A stretch of 64,000 bases of DNA from Flaveria trinervia. Lineage: Eukaryota > Streptophyta > Magnoliopsida > Asterales > Asteraceae. The DNA is taken from NCBI GenBank assembly GCA_025506515.1, contig CM046453.1:29599558-29663557 (forward strand). The letters run 5' to 3'. The position numbers and the translations under genes are program-made. Position 1 is the stretch's first letter, and every line of letters begins with the position of its first letter. This document shows, one piece after another, positions 1 through 10,911 of this stretch. The notes under the pieces are model-generated. The model saw only the letters and a list, made by a program, of their open reading frames with translations, was not told the origin of the DNA and did no database searches.

Positions 1-1413
1 AACTTGCAGCAACAATGTACTCTGCTTCAGCAGTGGATGTAGCAACAGATGTTTGTTTCTTACTCTGCCAAGAAATCAAACAGTTGCCTAGGAATTGACA
101 TTCACCAGAAGTTGACTTTCTGGTTAACTTACACCCTGCATAGTCACTATCAAAAAAAGCAACTAATTTGCAAGAGTGTCCAGTGGAATACCATAAACCT
201 AGGTATTGTGTACCTTGCAGATATCTAAAGATCCTCTTGACTGCAATCAAATGAGACTCTTTAGGAGCAGCCTGAAATCTAGCACAAACACAAGTTGCAA
301 ACATGATATCTGGTCTAGAAGCTGTTAAGTACATTAAGGACCCAATCATACATCTGTAAAGTGTTTCATCAACAGCTTTACCTTTCTGATCTGCATCCAG
401 TTGAGTGGTGTGGCACATGGGAGTAGAACAGGGCTTACAGTTTGTAAATCAAACTTATTCAAAAGATCTTTTGTATATTTAGACTGATGAATGAAGTCCC
501 ATCTGCCTTTTGTTTGATTTGCAATCCTAGAAAGAACTGTAATTCTCCCATTGCACTCATTTCAAACTTCTTTTGCATTAAATTGGTAAAATCATCACAC
601 AACTGGGGATCAGAGGATGCAAAAATAATATCATCAACATAAATTTGAACAAGTAGCTTATGCTGATCCACCTTCTAATGAACAAAGTTTTATCTATGGA
701 GCCTCTAGTGAAATTATTTTGAAGAAAAGAAAATTTGATAATGTCTCATACCAGGCTCTAGGAGCTTGTTTCAATCCATAAAGAGCCTTATCAAGCTTGT
801 ATACCCAATCTGGATGTTTATTATCCTCAAAACCTGGTGGTTGACACACATAAACCTCTTCTTTTATTTTACCATATAAAAATGCACTTTTAACATCCAT
901 TTGAAAAACTTTAAGATTGTGGAATACAACATAGGCTAAGAACAATCTAATTGCCTCCAATCTGGCTACAGGAGCAAAGGTTTCATCATAATCAATACCT
1001 TCTTCCTGTGCAAACCCCTGAACAACCAGTCTGGCCTTGTTCTTAACAATAAGCCCATTTTCATCTATTTTATTCCTAAACACCCATTTAGTGCCTATTG
1101 CACACTTACCTAGGGGTAGAGGAACCAGTTCCCACACTTGCTGCTTTTTGAACTGAAGTAGCTCAAGCTGCATGGCTTTAACCCATCCATTGTCCCTTAA
1201 AGCAATGTGATAGTTCTTTGGCTCTTGTTGACTAATGAAGAGAGCATAGAAGCAGAAATTGGACAATTGACTTCTTGTTGAAACTCCAGCATTGATATCA
1301 CCAATGATTTGAGACATTGGGTGATTCTTCAGCTCTTGATAAACAATGAGATCTGTGCAAGTGTTTGTAGGACCTTCAGCAGTAGCAGATGTGATGCAGA
1401 CTCTTGAAACCAA
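1..1413 (-). pseudogene. Copia-1 reverse transcriptase and RNase H, broken
   Basis: The minus-strand translation of 1-150 is RNase H of the Copia type: DSDYAGCKLTRKST, then ISWQSKKQTSVA and STAEAEYI, holding typical RNase H acidic positions. Bases 150-350 encode the preceding connection (SRPDIMFATCVCARFQ). RT occupies 459-1,413: [35 protein letters not shown] is visible as the N-terminal palm (694-1,413), and YVDDIIFASS, the YVDD catalytic motif, lies in 459-671. The two RT pieces are in different frames and separated by about 20 bases, so at least one frameshift splits the enzyme. The role of the intact protein would be cytoplasmic reverse transcription of the element RNA. RNase H is cut by the window edge. 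Confidence 0.9.
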
Positions 1414-2330
1414 GAATGAGATGGCAAATCAAACGATGTAGAGGAATCAGAGATCTCATCAGCATTTGTTGTGGATGGAACTGCTGAAGCTACAGGAACA
1501 TCAAGTTTAGTGGACTCAGGCAGTTGATCACTAAACTTGAATAGGTGAGTATTGATATTATCATCATCATCAATACCACCAGGTGGAGAACTGTTGACAG
1601 GAGCAACAGCTGAAGCCTGATAAGGAACATATTGCACTATGTCCAAATCAAATAACTCCACAGGGTTTTGTGGAATCTTGTCCTTTGGAGATTCATTAAA
1701 CTTCACATGCAGAGTCTCTTCAACTATCTTTGTTCTGCAGTTGAAGACTCTGTATGCCTTGCAAGTAGATGAATACACCAACATAATACCCTGCATCCAC
1801 CTTATGATCAAATTTGTGGAGTTGATCCTTTGTGTTGAGAATGAAACAAGGACACCCAAAGGCTCTGAAAAATGAAGTTAGAGGAGCCAAATGATGTAAA
1901 ACTTCATATGGAGTCTTCATCAACCTCTGATTTACTAAGGCTCTATTCTGCACATAGCAAGCTGTGTTAACAGCTTCAGCCCAAAAGGTCAGTGGCAAAC
2001 CAGAGTCAGCCAACATGGACCTTGCAGCTTCAATTAGGGTCCTGTTCTTTCTCTTTACTACTCCATTTTGTTTTGGAGTCCTTGGGATGCTAAACTGCCT
2101 CTTGATTCCCTTTGAGAGATAAAAATCATCAAGTGTATGGTTTCTGAATTCTGTTCCATTATCACTTCTGATACACTTGACAGATAGGGAATACTGCTTC
2201 TCAACATACAACAAAAGTTTATAATCGTCTGAACAGCCTCATCCTTTGAATGCAAGAAGAAAGTCCATACAAATCTGAGTAATCATATGCAAGAAGAAAG
2301 TCCATACAAATCTGGAGTAATCATCCACAA
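1414..2330 (-). pseudogene. Copia-1 integrase core and linker to RT, broken
   Basis: The frame at 1,720-2,214 encodes the C-terminal half of the rve integrase core: CIRSDNGTEFRNHTL holds the second catalytic Asp, and the stretch PKQNGVVKRKNRTLIEAARS holds the position of the catalytic Glu. In related copies this last motif reads GVAERRNRTLIEA, so here VVKR appears to replace the Glu context. It continues with the Copia-typical FWAEAVNTACYVQNR. The downstream linker (1,414-1,860) is acidic and serine-rich. A 37-base tandem duplication at 2,250-2,324 destroys the frame between the first Asp region and this part. Integration function must be lost. Confidence 0.88.
2250..2324. repeat. 37-bp tandem duplication inside integrase
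   Basis: A unit beginning ATGCAAGAAGAAAGTCC occupies 2,250-2,286 and recurs at 2,287-2,324 with a single added G. Thirty-seven bases is not a multiple of three, so the duplication shifts the integrase frame. Confidence 0.9.
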
Positions 2331-3041
2331 TTACCAGATAGTTTCTTCTTTGCCATACTTATTACTCTCACAGGACCAAAGATATCCATGTGTAGTAATT
2401 GCAAGCAGGCAATGGACTTAGGTTCTTCAATAGGAGGGAATGAGACTTTGTGTTGTTTTCCTTTCAAACAAGCAGTGCAGTTGTCTTCACATCTAAACTC
2501 CTTCATAGGCAATCCCCTTACTAAACCATGATGTATCAGTTGATTCAAGTTTTTAAGATTCACATGACCCATCCTTCTATGCCATAGAATAGATTCTTGA
2601 GGAGAAGCCTTGGAAAATAGGCAAGGATGGCCTTTGAGATCTATTTTCTTGGAAAGATCTAAGGCATACACTCTTCCTGTCCTGTTGGCCCTCAGGAGAG
2701 TGTGATCATCCAACACCTTATCAATCAAACTCAGAACTTTGGATGACAGAATCCTGCAGTCTGACTGGTGAAAAGAGCAACATGGCCTTTATCACACATT
2801 TGACTGACACTCAAGAGATTGCACTTGAGATTCTCCATATGGTTAACATCATCAAACCTTATTTCCCCATTGGAGACAAAGCCTTTGCCAATGATGTAAC
2901 CCTTAGCATCATTGCCAAAAGAAACAAACCCCTTCTTTCTTGAGAGTAATCATGAAGAAGAGAGCTGTTCCCCGTCATATGCATAGATCCTCCACTGTCT
3001 ACATACCAGATGCTACTGTGGCATGCTGAAGAACCCTGCAA
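2321..3041 (-). pseudogene. Copia-1 protease and GAG-pre-integrase domain
   Basis: At 2,859-3,041 the minus strand reads IWYVDSGGSMHMTGNSSLL: the aspartic protease active-site Asp is in DSG, embedded in the Copia-typical W-x-D-S-G-x-S-x-H-M-T-G pattern. At 2,321-2,728 follows the GAG-pre-integrase zinc region: LWHRRMGHVNLKNL (His residues) and CTACLKGKQHKVSF (Cys residues), an HHCC arrangement, then LLHMDIFGPVRVIS, which carries the first integrase Asp. The two parts are in different frames. The family's normal role is polyprotein cleavage followed by DNA end processing and joining. Confidence 0.9.
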
Positions 3042-3127
3042 TGATAGTAAATTAGTTAGTTTTTAAGACCCAAACCTTTTTGGTTTTGGGTCTGTTCACA
3101 TCAACAGATGGTAAACTAACAGATTTG

Positions 3128-5894
3128 CTATGAAGAACAGCCTGAGGGGATGGAGATGGTGAAGAAGAAGAATCCTTTGGCATGGATTTTATTCTCTGTG
3201 GTTTCAGCACATGGAGCATCTAATTGGTTGACTCTCCCCAATAGATGTTGAACCATCATAACAAGTTGTGTCTGATTCTGTGATAAAGCCTTCAGCTCAT
3301 CAGACACATTAGTTCTTGAGATTGATGGATTCCTGTGTTCTACCATCTCCCTTTGAGCAACCTCAGCTGTTGCCTGATTAACCCCTTCCTTTTTGGATTT
3401 TGGGGCTACAGGTTTTGATGTTGCTGGTACAAACTTGGTTTCAAACTCAGTTTTCATTTTATCCATTTTATTTTTAATGTTCTTATTGTGTTTGAGTTTG
3501 GAGCCTTTTTATACCAGCACTCATCAGTAAGATGATTGAATAAGCCACATATTTCACATGGATTTTTCTTCATCTTAAGTTGATCATCTGCTGAAGAAGA
3601 TGAAACTACTGAAGACTTATTCTTCAGCAGTTTGCGACTAGTACTAGCAGTTTTCTTCCTTGCAGTACATGCTTTCTTGATATCTTCTTCAGTAGTTTTC
3701 CCACCCTTTCTACTGGCAGTTTTCTTTCCTTTAGTACATGCAGTAGTTTGGGTTTGTTCTCCAGGTGTTATGACTTGCTCTTTAGTACTTTCAGTACTTT
3801 GTGAAATACCACCTGGAGTGATCAACCTTTTGATCATGTAAGTGTCAGCATTTGAACCATCAACATCAGCTGATAGTTTTGGGAGGAATTAATGCTGACT
3901 CCAACCTCTGATGGTGCTGTATCAGATAGTAGATCACATGATGAAAAGGATTGGTTATTGCTTTCTCCATCAGATTCTACCTCTGCTCTAGGAGTAAAAT
4001 CTGTAGGAGGTGCAGTGTGATTATAACCAATGCCAAACTTCACATTGGAAGCAGACTGCTTACTGAGAAACATTTCAAAACCCTTGCAGGAATGTACCCA
4101 TCGATCACACTCTACCTGGGTAGCTGCAAGTGTTTCTTTGAGGTCTCTGTACTTCTCTAGAAGTACCTCTTCCCTAGCCTTATCATCAGTGATTTGGCAT
4201 TTAAGTTTGTAAATCTCATCATTCTTATCATTAAGCACAGACTCAAATTCAGCTTTTCTTTTGGATATTATTTGTTCTAGCTCAATGTTCTTGTTAATTA
4301 AAGCTACATTTGCTTCTCTAATAGATGCAAATGCGGCTATGCATGTTTCAGAACATAGCTTGGCTTTGGCCTCAGAGGATACTTGTGATACTTGTGGTGT
4401 GGAGGCATTAGAGGATGAGGTATGAGCAGACTCTAGGGCCATAAGAGCAAGGTTTCCAAAAGGATTGTCACCACCATGTTGACCACACCAGAAAACAGTT
4501 GTTCATGACCAGACATATCATCTGGTAAACTGCTCCAGTCAACAACTCCTGGGGGAAAAAGCTGTGTTGTTGAGGTTGAGATTGTTGATGAGATTGGGAA
4601 GGTTGAGGCTCAGGAAGAGCAGGTGGTTGTTAAGCAATGGGTACTTGAACTTGACTGGTTCGTGGCATGTAATAACAGGGATATGGATATGGCATTGGAC
4701 CCTGAGGGACAAAATATGCAGGAGATAAAGGTTGTGATTGATGACCAGAACTAGTAGGATGTTGCCCTCTGTTTTGTTGAATATTACTTGGAAAAGTCAC
4801 AAAGGGTGCAGAGGAGTTAGATCCAGATGATCTACACTCTCTTGCAAAGTGCTCAAGCATGTGGCATTTGTGACACCTCAACTTACTCTTGTCAAAACCA
4901 ACTTTGGTTTTGCCAGAGAGTCCAGGAATTTCCTACCAGTTCTCTTGTAGAACTTCTGAGATCTGATATTATTCAAGGCCATTTGGCTCAGAATATCCAT
5001 CTCTTCTAAGTCATCATCAGCTATACCTTTCAAATCATCCATAACGAAGCACAAATTGTCACTATTACAACCTAACTGACTATCACACTCACAAATGCAT
5101 GATCAGAACTGTTTGAAGAGAAATCTATATGCACATCATAATTACTTTTTGATGCAGCATATTCTTACTCATGACCGACCAAGGCAGTGTTCCCTGGTAC
5201 AAAGTCTTTAGTGAGCTTTCCTGATAATGCCAGTTTCCTTTTCTGCTCTATCTCTCTTTCAAATGTAAGCAGTTCCCATGAAATTGGGTGAGAGATAGGC
5301 TATCTAGATTTGCATTAGAGCGTAGGACAATTGTATATGTGTCCCATCTCTCAGGCAGTGATCTGAGGAATCTGTGGTTCATCTGGCTATTTGTGTATTC
5401 ATGTTTGACCATTTTCAGCTCAGAGATCAAACATGAAAAACGCTCAAACTATTGAGTCAGTCTCACCCTTCCTATGAGCAAATGTCTCATATTGTTGGGC
5501 AAGTATTTCCCTATTGTTTGCTAAGACCTCATCAGTACCACCAAATTGTTCTTTTAGTGCCTTCCAGAGGTCATGAGCAGTTTCATGATGCATAAGCCCA
5601 AAATAGATTTCATTAGGCAGTGCCATGGCCAGAATTCCATGAGCTTAGCATCAATCTCAAACAGTTTTCGATCCTCATCAGAGTATTGTTCCTCTTTTCG
5701 GAACCATTTGGTTGGTTTCCGGATTGTTCACCATAGGCTTATGTGGACCATGTACCACAGATGTCCAACAACCTGAACTGTTAACAGACAGGTGATGGAG
5801 CATTCTTTGTTGCCATATGTTAAACTCAGTCCAACCACATCGGAGGCTTGGTTGAGGAACCAGTATTGTGAGGGTCATTAGAAGAAGTAGTCAT
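3128..5894 (-). pseudogene. Copia-1 gag with two zinc knuckles, broken
   Basis: The likely start is the ATG whose complement lies at 5,892-5,894 (MTTSSNDPH), about 190 bases inside the PBS. The UBN2-like gag core is at 5,248-5,878 (FNIWQQRMLHHL; HETAHDLWKALKEQF). A first CCHC knuckle, CHKCHMLEHFAREC, is at 4,830-4,880. Then comes a coiled-coil-like segment at 3,834-4,442 (ELEQIISKRKAEFESVL), and a second knuckle, CEICGLFNHLTDEC, near 3,500-3,560. Gag forms the particle and packages RNA. This is long for a Copia gag and includes several frameshifts. Element U shows the same two-knuckle plan, so the layout is a lineage property, not rearrangement. Confidence 0.85.
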
Positions 5895-6086
5895 ATTCAG
5901 AATTCAGACAAATTCAAGGTAAACAAAGTAAATCTAGCTCAAAACCACTTAGAACCTCAAACAAAATGGCCAGAAGCAACAGAAACTCAATCTCTATAAC
6001 CGATTCTTGCAAATTGCTAATTCGATCAAACGTAGATATGGAAATAGCAGTTTCAATGACCAATTGTTAGATCGATCAATGATTAA

Positions 6087-6101
6087 CCTGCTCTAATACC
6101 A
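6087..6101 (-). promoter_or_regulatory. Copia-1 primer-binding site
   Basis: The minus strand reads TGGTATTAGAGCAGG, one base different from the plant initiator tRNA-Met site TGGTATCAGAGC. It lies two bases inside the LTR edge at 6,104 and fixes the element's orientation. Confidence 0.9.
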
Positions 6102-6308
6102 TTTGTTAGGATCTTAGCATCTAGTTTGATCAATTAGATTGGATTTGCAGCGGAATGAGCCCACGAATTAACAAATTTAAACAAGAACACACGAAATTTA
6201 TCAATGAAACAGTGTTTGTTATAGAGAGAGAATTTCTGCCAAAAGGAATATATTCATTCAATACACGCTTTGGCTGGATTTTCACACACTTACAATTAGG
6301 TCATCTTT

Positions 6309-6342
6309 CCTTTTATAGGGAAGCTGACGTCAGCTGATGTCA
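6309..6342 (-). promoter_or_regulatory. Copia-1 LTR core promoter with bZIP-type palindrome
   Basis: The minus strand contains CCCTATAAAAGG (6,309-6,320). Just upstream lies TGACGTCA (6,325-6,332) inside the perfect palindrome AGCTGACGTCAGCT, then TGATGTCA (6,335-6,342) and TGACAGTGACA. TGACG-type sites bind TGA/bZIP factors in plants and are known from stress-responsive Copia LTRs; activity here is inferred. Confidence 0.6.
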
Positions 6343-6479
6343 CTTGACAGTGACATCTAACTGTTATTTAACTACTGAAAGTTAACACAACTACTGAAGA
6401 TGTCAAACACTGACATTTCTTACAAAAATACAAGTGTTAACTATCACTACAACTACTAAAGAGAAACTACTGAAACAAC

Positions 6480-6509
6480 AACGACTGAAGAACATGCTCT
6501 TCAGTCGTT
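6480..6509. repeat. Perfect 12-bp inverted repeat in Copia-1 LTR
   Basis: AACGACTGAAGA at 6,480-6,491 and its exact complement at 6,498-6,509 are separated by six bases. It could fold as a hairpin in the LTR's U3 region. Confidence 0.85.
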
Positions 6510-6939
6510 TTACAAGTACTGAAATAGAAAAGAAAACTACTGAAAGGAAACCATCACAACAACTGAAGAATGCTTCTTTAGCTGTTGTGACAAACTCTGA
6601 AGGCTTCAGTACTTGGACTTCTTGAACTTCAGTTGTTGTCATCAGCTGATGTCTTCAGATGTTGTCTTCAGTCTTTGTACTTTAGCTGTTGATCTTCAGT
6701 ACTTTAGTCTTCAGTTGTTGATCTTCGGACTTTGGTCTTCAGCTGTTGAAGTCTTCAGTACTTTAGTCTTCAGCTGTTGATCTTCAGACTTTGTCAAACA
6801 ACTGATCAAGTCTTCAGCAGTTGTTGTGATGTCTTATGGGACTTAAAGGTTTTTCTGATCTGGCTCATTGGTTCTTTTGGTCCAACGAGGTGTCTGGCAG
6901 GATTATAGCGTGGGCTTATTTTGAGGATCTTAATGTATA

Positions 6940-7560
6940 TGTAGTGAAAAGGGAGAAGGGAATGAGTTCTTCAGATTCCCACATGATGTGAAGACTCTTC
7001 CTGGTTTTGAGCTCAACCAACTGGCATGCATGAACCTGCTGTATGCTGACCCAAGGAAGATGTCAGGCTGGTTTGAAGCTGTGTTGAAGAAAGAATACCA
7101 TACTCGATGGGTGAACTTCAAGCCTCAACAACCTACGAGATATATTCGAAGGTCGGAGGTGGACCCAAGGACTGGAAACCCAAAGTGGTGCTAAAGTGGA
7201 GTCCTCCACACACTATGTCAAAGATTCCCATGAGGGAAATGCCACAGGACTTCACTCCCCACTTCAAGTGGTGGTATTATGATTGGTGAACAGGAGAAGC
7301 GGTCATAGTTTTACAGAAAGAGTGCCAAATGGAGACCATCCGGGTATTTGACCCAATGTGGCTAACCAACCTGTCAGCTAGTGATGTTTATACTTTATAC
7401 ATGTAGCCATTATTCTATGATACGCAGGATATGGTACAGGCCCTCCAGTTTCAGAACGTGATAAGACTCTTTTTTGCATTTGAAATACATGTTGGAGTCA
7501 TAGTCGAGGAGAGGCATAAGAAGTTTGACGAGCTAATGAAGGATGCTAGACGATGAAGGA
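6940..7560 (+). pseudogene. Element P ORF3 C-terminal remnant
   Basis: Short open stretches at 6,988-7,194 and 7,107-7,289 in different frames encode FRFPHDVKTLPGFELNQLAC, LLYADPRKMSGWFEAVL, and a tail FTPHFKWWYYDW. I do not recognise an enzyme motif. Position is the guide: it lies directly upstream of a PPT and LTR, where Y, X and W all carry an ORF3, and charged, Trp-rich, post-pol proteins of this kind occur there. Frame changes show that it is dead. It might be a captured host fragment, but the PPT next to it makes element-encoded ORF3 more likely. Confidence 0.5.
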
Positions 7561-7581
7561 AACTAGGTCCAAGGGGGAGTT

Positions 7582-8331
7582 TGTTGATACATATGTACCT
7601 AGTTTATGATCTTAATGTAATATGTCTGTCATGTCCCAAATGTAAATGAAATGTATGAGTTGAATGAAACAAAATATGTGATTGATGATCTTAATGTTAA
7701 ATGTTTCAGTGTATGTTTCAATGTTTATTATTTATTAATGCATATTGAACCAAATATATAGGTTTGAGGTTGTTTGAATAGATCTTAGTCAAGTAATGAT
7801 TGAGAAATATATTCAAACTTAGTCGTATGAAGTGTTCATACGAATTGACCATGCTAATGGTTCATACGCATGAATACTTCATGCTAATGGACCAGTCGCA
7901 CAACTGAACCAGGAGACTGGATCAGTCGGACGACTGAGATATACGGATGACTCAGTTGCACGACTGAACCTTCAATCGTGTGATTGACTCAGTCGTATGC
8001 TTTAGGCGCACGACTGAACCATACTAATGGTCCAATCGTATGATTGACTAACCCTAACCTATAAATACCACTTAATTCATGGAAAAACATAACACTTTCA
8101 GTATTTCAGCTCCTACTCGTACCCTAGCCATCCAGAGACCTTAGAGACCCTATTCCAAGTTCATAGATCGCACAGATTCGTATTGCAATCATTCTTAACG
8201 TTTAGATTCATTCTAAGATCGATTCTACGTGCGTTCTCACTGATTGGATCGCCAATCAAATCGGATTCCGCACTATTTGAGTTGGTATACACGTAAATCA
8301 GTTAGTACTCCGTCCATACACGGTCCTAACA
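7582..8331 (+). repeat. Element P LTR
   Basis: It begins TGTTGATACATATG right after the PPT and ends GGTCCTAACA, giving TGTT/AACA inverted ends and a 750-base length. Between 7,821 and 8,049 lies an array of words such as GCACGACTGA and TCGTATGATTGA, ending about 10 bases before a TATA box (TATAAATA, 8,060-8,067). No PBS follows, confirming that this is a 3' LTR. Confidence 0.75.
7821..8049. repeat. CGCACGACTGA word array in P LTR
   Basis: About a dozen degenerate copies of (C)GCACGACTGAACC, CATACGAATTGA and ATCGTATGATTGA, roughly 15-25 bases apart and in both orientations, fill the segment immediately upstream of the TATA box. The same words occur in Gypsy LTR T. Confidence 0.75.
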
Positions 8332-9895
8332 TGGATGTTAAGATAGACCCTAAGATTAGCTTCGAAGGGGAAACCTTGGCTGAAGGCCCAGTGGTAGAGC
8401 CTAAGAGCCCTGTCACACCTACAACTACTTTTGCAATTCATTCCCTTAGTGAAGCACCTTCTGGTGAAGGTGTATCACAAGCTCTCTCTGGCTAGAGCTT
8501 GGAGGCTACGCCAAGCAGTGAAGGCCAAAGCTCTCTCCACCCTAAGTCACAAAGGTTTGTGAGTGACAAAGGGAAAAGGAAAATGACTTCTGAGGATATT
8601 GAGGAGGAGGAGAGAGAGAGAGAGAGGAAGAGGAAGCTAATAGGAGAATGTTCCTTTGGGTCTATAGGATTCATGGAAGCTGCAATCAGGGCTGCCCCAA
8701 GACCAAACACTTAAAACAATGAGTTAAGGGCAGTCAAGATTACTTACCTTCAAACTAGGAACTATGACATTGATGAGATTATACCCCTCCCCTTAGAAGA
8801 ACTTAAAGAACTGGCTGACATGAAAGTGTCAAGAGAGAGAAAGGAAGCAGAGGATGCAAAGTTACTCATCCAAATCAAAGAGGAGAGGAGACAGAATAGA
8901 TTATACAAGCATGTTCCCACTCTCTCCTCAAGTAGACAAAGAGACTGATAGGATCAATATGATCAACTACTTGAGTGCCACAGGCCTATACCAGGCATCT
9001 GTAGTTCTTCCCTTGTCCTTTGAGTACATAGAGTTTGAGTATCTCAAACAGCTTGAGCTTCAAGCACTCAAATAACATAAGGCAACAAAGAGAAATTTAA
9101 GGGAAGATGCTGTAAGTCAAGGGCCATCATTCAAAAGAGTATGAAGAAGTCTACGGACAGACAGAGAATGATAAGCTTCTTGAAGCTGTATGGATTCTCC
9201 AGAATGAGACTTGGCTCTATGTCTCTACCTACTATGGATGAGCATATCAGGGTGATCAAGCAGAAGATCAAAAGAGGTGAACTTGTTGACTTACACTCTC
9301 TGTCAAGTCAGGTCCCTTAAGAAGTGGAGGTTAAGGTTGAACCTTTTGAGACAACACAACCTGGACCTCCTGATGAGCCTCGGCAAGCTTCATCTTCTGA
9401 TCCACAGCCGGGTCAAACTCCCTCTCCTTTTGAACCTGTGATGGAGAAACACCCAACTGAGCAAGACAAGACTGATCAACAAGGTGCTGCAAGCTAATCT
9501 TCTCAGTTAAGGTCTTCAAAAAGGAGGAAGAGGATGGCTTCTAGACCAAAGTCAAAGAAGAAGAAGAAGTCTAAACCATCTACCTCCATACCTCAGGGTG
9601 AGTTAGATCAACCTCAAGAAGTGCATGAAGAGGCAACCCAGTCAACTTCAATCCAAGTGGCTCCTCTTGCTTTTAAGAGACCCATCTAATCCTGGACCTT
9701 CACAATTAATCTAGAAAGATGGCATGTGATTAGAGATCAAGGATGTGAGAATGTCTACACATGGCAAGACTTATTCAATCTACCTCTACATGATCTATTT
9801 GACATGAGAAGATACTACAAAAGTTTGAGTGATCCTCACCATCTAATGAAGAAGGGCCTGGTTATCATCATGATGAGTACTATCAACTGATGAAA
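8332..9895 (+). pseudogene. Element X ORF3 remnant
   Basis: The translation begins DVKIDPKISFEGETLAEGPVV, next to the P LTR edge, and stays collinear with minus-strand ORF3 of W at 51.5-53.4 kb: GETLTEGPVV there, then SDKGKRKMT, an E/R-rich charged stretch, AAIRAAPRPNT, NYDID, LYKHVP, INYLSATGLYQA, and the end YTWQDLFNLPLHDLFDM and HLMKKGLVII. X has TAG at 8,493 and TAA at 8,712 where W has Gln, plus later frameshifts. It resembles the env-like or third ORF of Sirevirus-type Copia elements by position. The function is unknown; the charged segment suggests a nucleic-acid or protein contact surface, not an enzyme. Confidence 0.75.
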
Positions 9896-9924
9896 AACTT
9901 CAAATGTTTTGGTAGCATCAGCCT

Positions 9925-9932
9925 AGGGGGAG
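9925..9932 (+). promoter_or_regulatory. Element X polypurine tract
   Basis: AGGGGGAG stands two bases before the LTR edge. The same word precedes the LTRs of P and Y; W has a near version with four G. Confidence 0.8.
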
Positions 9933-9934
9933 TT

Positions 9935-10480
9935 TATAAGGATTCCAACAAGCCTAATGCAGTCAAAACATTCAAAGCATCCAAAGTCTCTTTGCATGCA
10001 TGCATTAAGTTACTGAAGTAGAAATGCTTCAGAAGTTTTACACCTCACACCAGAAATATTCTAAGTGTAAAATCTTCCGAAGCCATGACCAATATCCTCT
10101 AAAGGTAAATATGAAGTCTTTTGAAGCTTCAGAGACGAAGTATTCCGAAGCCAATTTTATGAAGACAGATTTCTTCTAAAGACTTTTATGTACATGTTAT
10201 TATCTTATGTGCTTTTCCATAAAGCTGGACCACCTTTCCACTGCAACTCTATTTGACTCACCAACTTTCACAAGTTGGTGAAAAGGTCCATGCTTTTGGA
10301 ATACTGTACATTGAGGTCTTGAGTCTGAGCTTTCTATTTTATGTACTTTATCCTTTTTGGAATATATTAGGATGTGAGGTATGGCATGTCATAGTCACTA
10401 GTCAAAAGGCAAGCTGCCTTTTGAGTCTACATTTGATTTTGTTGTCTAGTCTTATGTATCTAGCTGGCTTTCAAAGTATA
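9935..10480 (+). repeat. Element X 3' LTR, left part
   Basis: It starts TATAAGGATTCC, a mutated form of the TGTAAGGAAT start seen in W. It carries CTTCCGAAG-type words at 10,020-10,165, and a hairpin with arm AGTCAAAAGGCA at 10,400-10,411. It is cut by element Y after AAAGTATA. Confidence 0.8.
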
Positions 10481-10897
10481 TGTTGCACCTTGAAAGGATC
10501 ATACATGCCAATTCAACAGGTGAGTTGATGGTTGCTTTGCTGGAATCCGATAAGTCCAAGAAGAAATGCGGATGATGATCCTTCATAATAGGTCAGGGGT
10601 AGTTTAGTCATTTTGTAAAGGCATATTGTCTGCCTATAAATAGAATAGTTAACCTTGTACATGAAGTGACAGAATTTAGAAAATTAGAATATTTGTATTC
10701 TCTAGGTGTATTATTACTTTTCTTGCTAAACCCTAGCAGTCTTTGTAATCAATCACCTTTATTAATATATACAAAAGCATTTATGAGTATTTCTTCTGCA
10801 TTGAATGTTTCTTGATTGTTTGATTCCGCCATTCAATTATTAACTTAGTCACTATATTCAATCATCAGTGAGAATCTCAATCTCACTAACCCAGTCA
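10481..10897 (+). repeat. Element Y 5' LTR
   Basis: It runs from TGTTGCACC to CCAGTCA, with the PBS two bases later. TATAAATA is at 10,635-10,642. It is 417 bases long; compared with the 3' LTR it lacks a segment of roughly 300 bases that holds the CCGCATTTG palindromes. Confidence 0.88.
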
Positions 10898-10899
10898 AT

Positions 10900-10911
10900 T
10901 GGTATCAGAGC
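10900..10911 (+). promoter_or_regulatory. Element Y primer-binding site
   Basis: TGGTATCAGAGC, an exact match to the usual plant initiator tRNA-Met site. Confidence 0.93.

Larger units (their letters stand above)
1..6820 (-). mobile_element. Copia-1: partial Ty1/Copia LTR retrotransposon
   Basis: Read on the minus strand, the order is 5' LTR, PBS, gag with two zinc knuckles, protease, GAG-pre-integrase, integrase, reverse transcriptase, RNase H. This is Copia order, with integrase before RT. The 3' end and 3' LTR lie left of base 1. Every domain is recognisable but broken by frameshifts, so it is a non-autonomous remnant. It appears to sit inside the ORF3 region of element P, whose tail resumes right of the LTR. 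The outer LTR edge near 6,800-6,820 is approximate because no target-site duplication can be compared. Confidence 0.9.
6104..6820 (-). repeat. Copia-1 5' LTR
   Basis: On the plus strand the LTR begins TGTTAGGATC directly beside the PBS. The opposite edge is uncertain (candidates are CA dinucleotides at about 6,800 and 6,819). It contains a minus-strand TATA box and, upstream of it (6,380-6,820), a dense array of words built from CTTCAG, TCTTCAGT and GTTGATCTTC in both orientations. Confidence 0.8.
6821..8331 (+). mobile_element. Element P: 3' end of a Copia with ORF3 tail, PPT and LTR
   Basis: An ORF3-like tail is followed by a polypurine tract, AAGGGGGAG (7,571-7,579), and an LTR starting TGTTGATACA. 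Immediately after the LTR the sequence becomes the ORF3 of element X, so P seems inserted in X. The left part is interrupted by Copia-1. No gag or pol of P is seen in the window. Confidence 0.7.
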
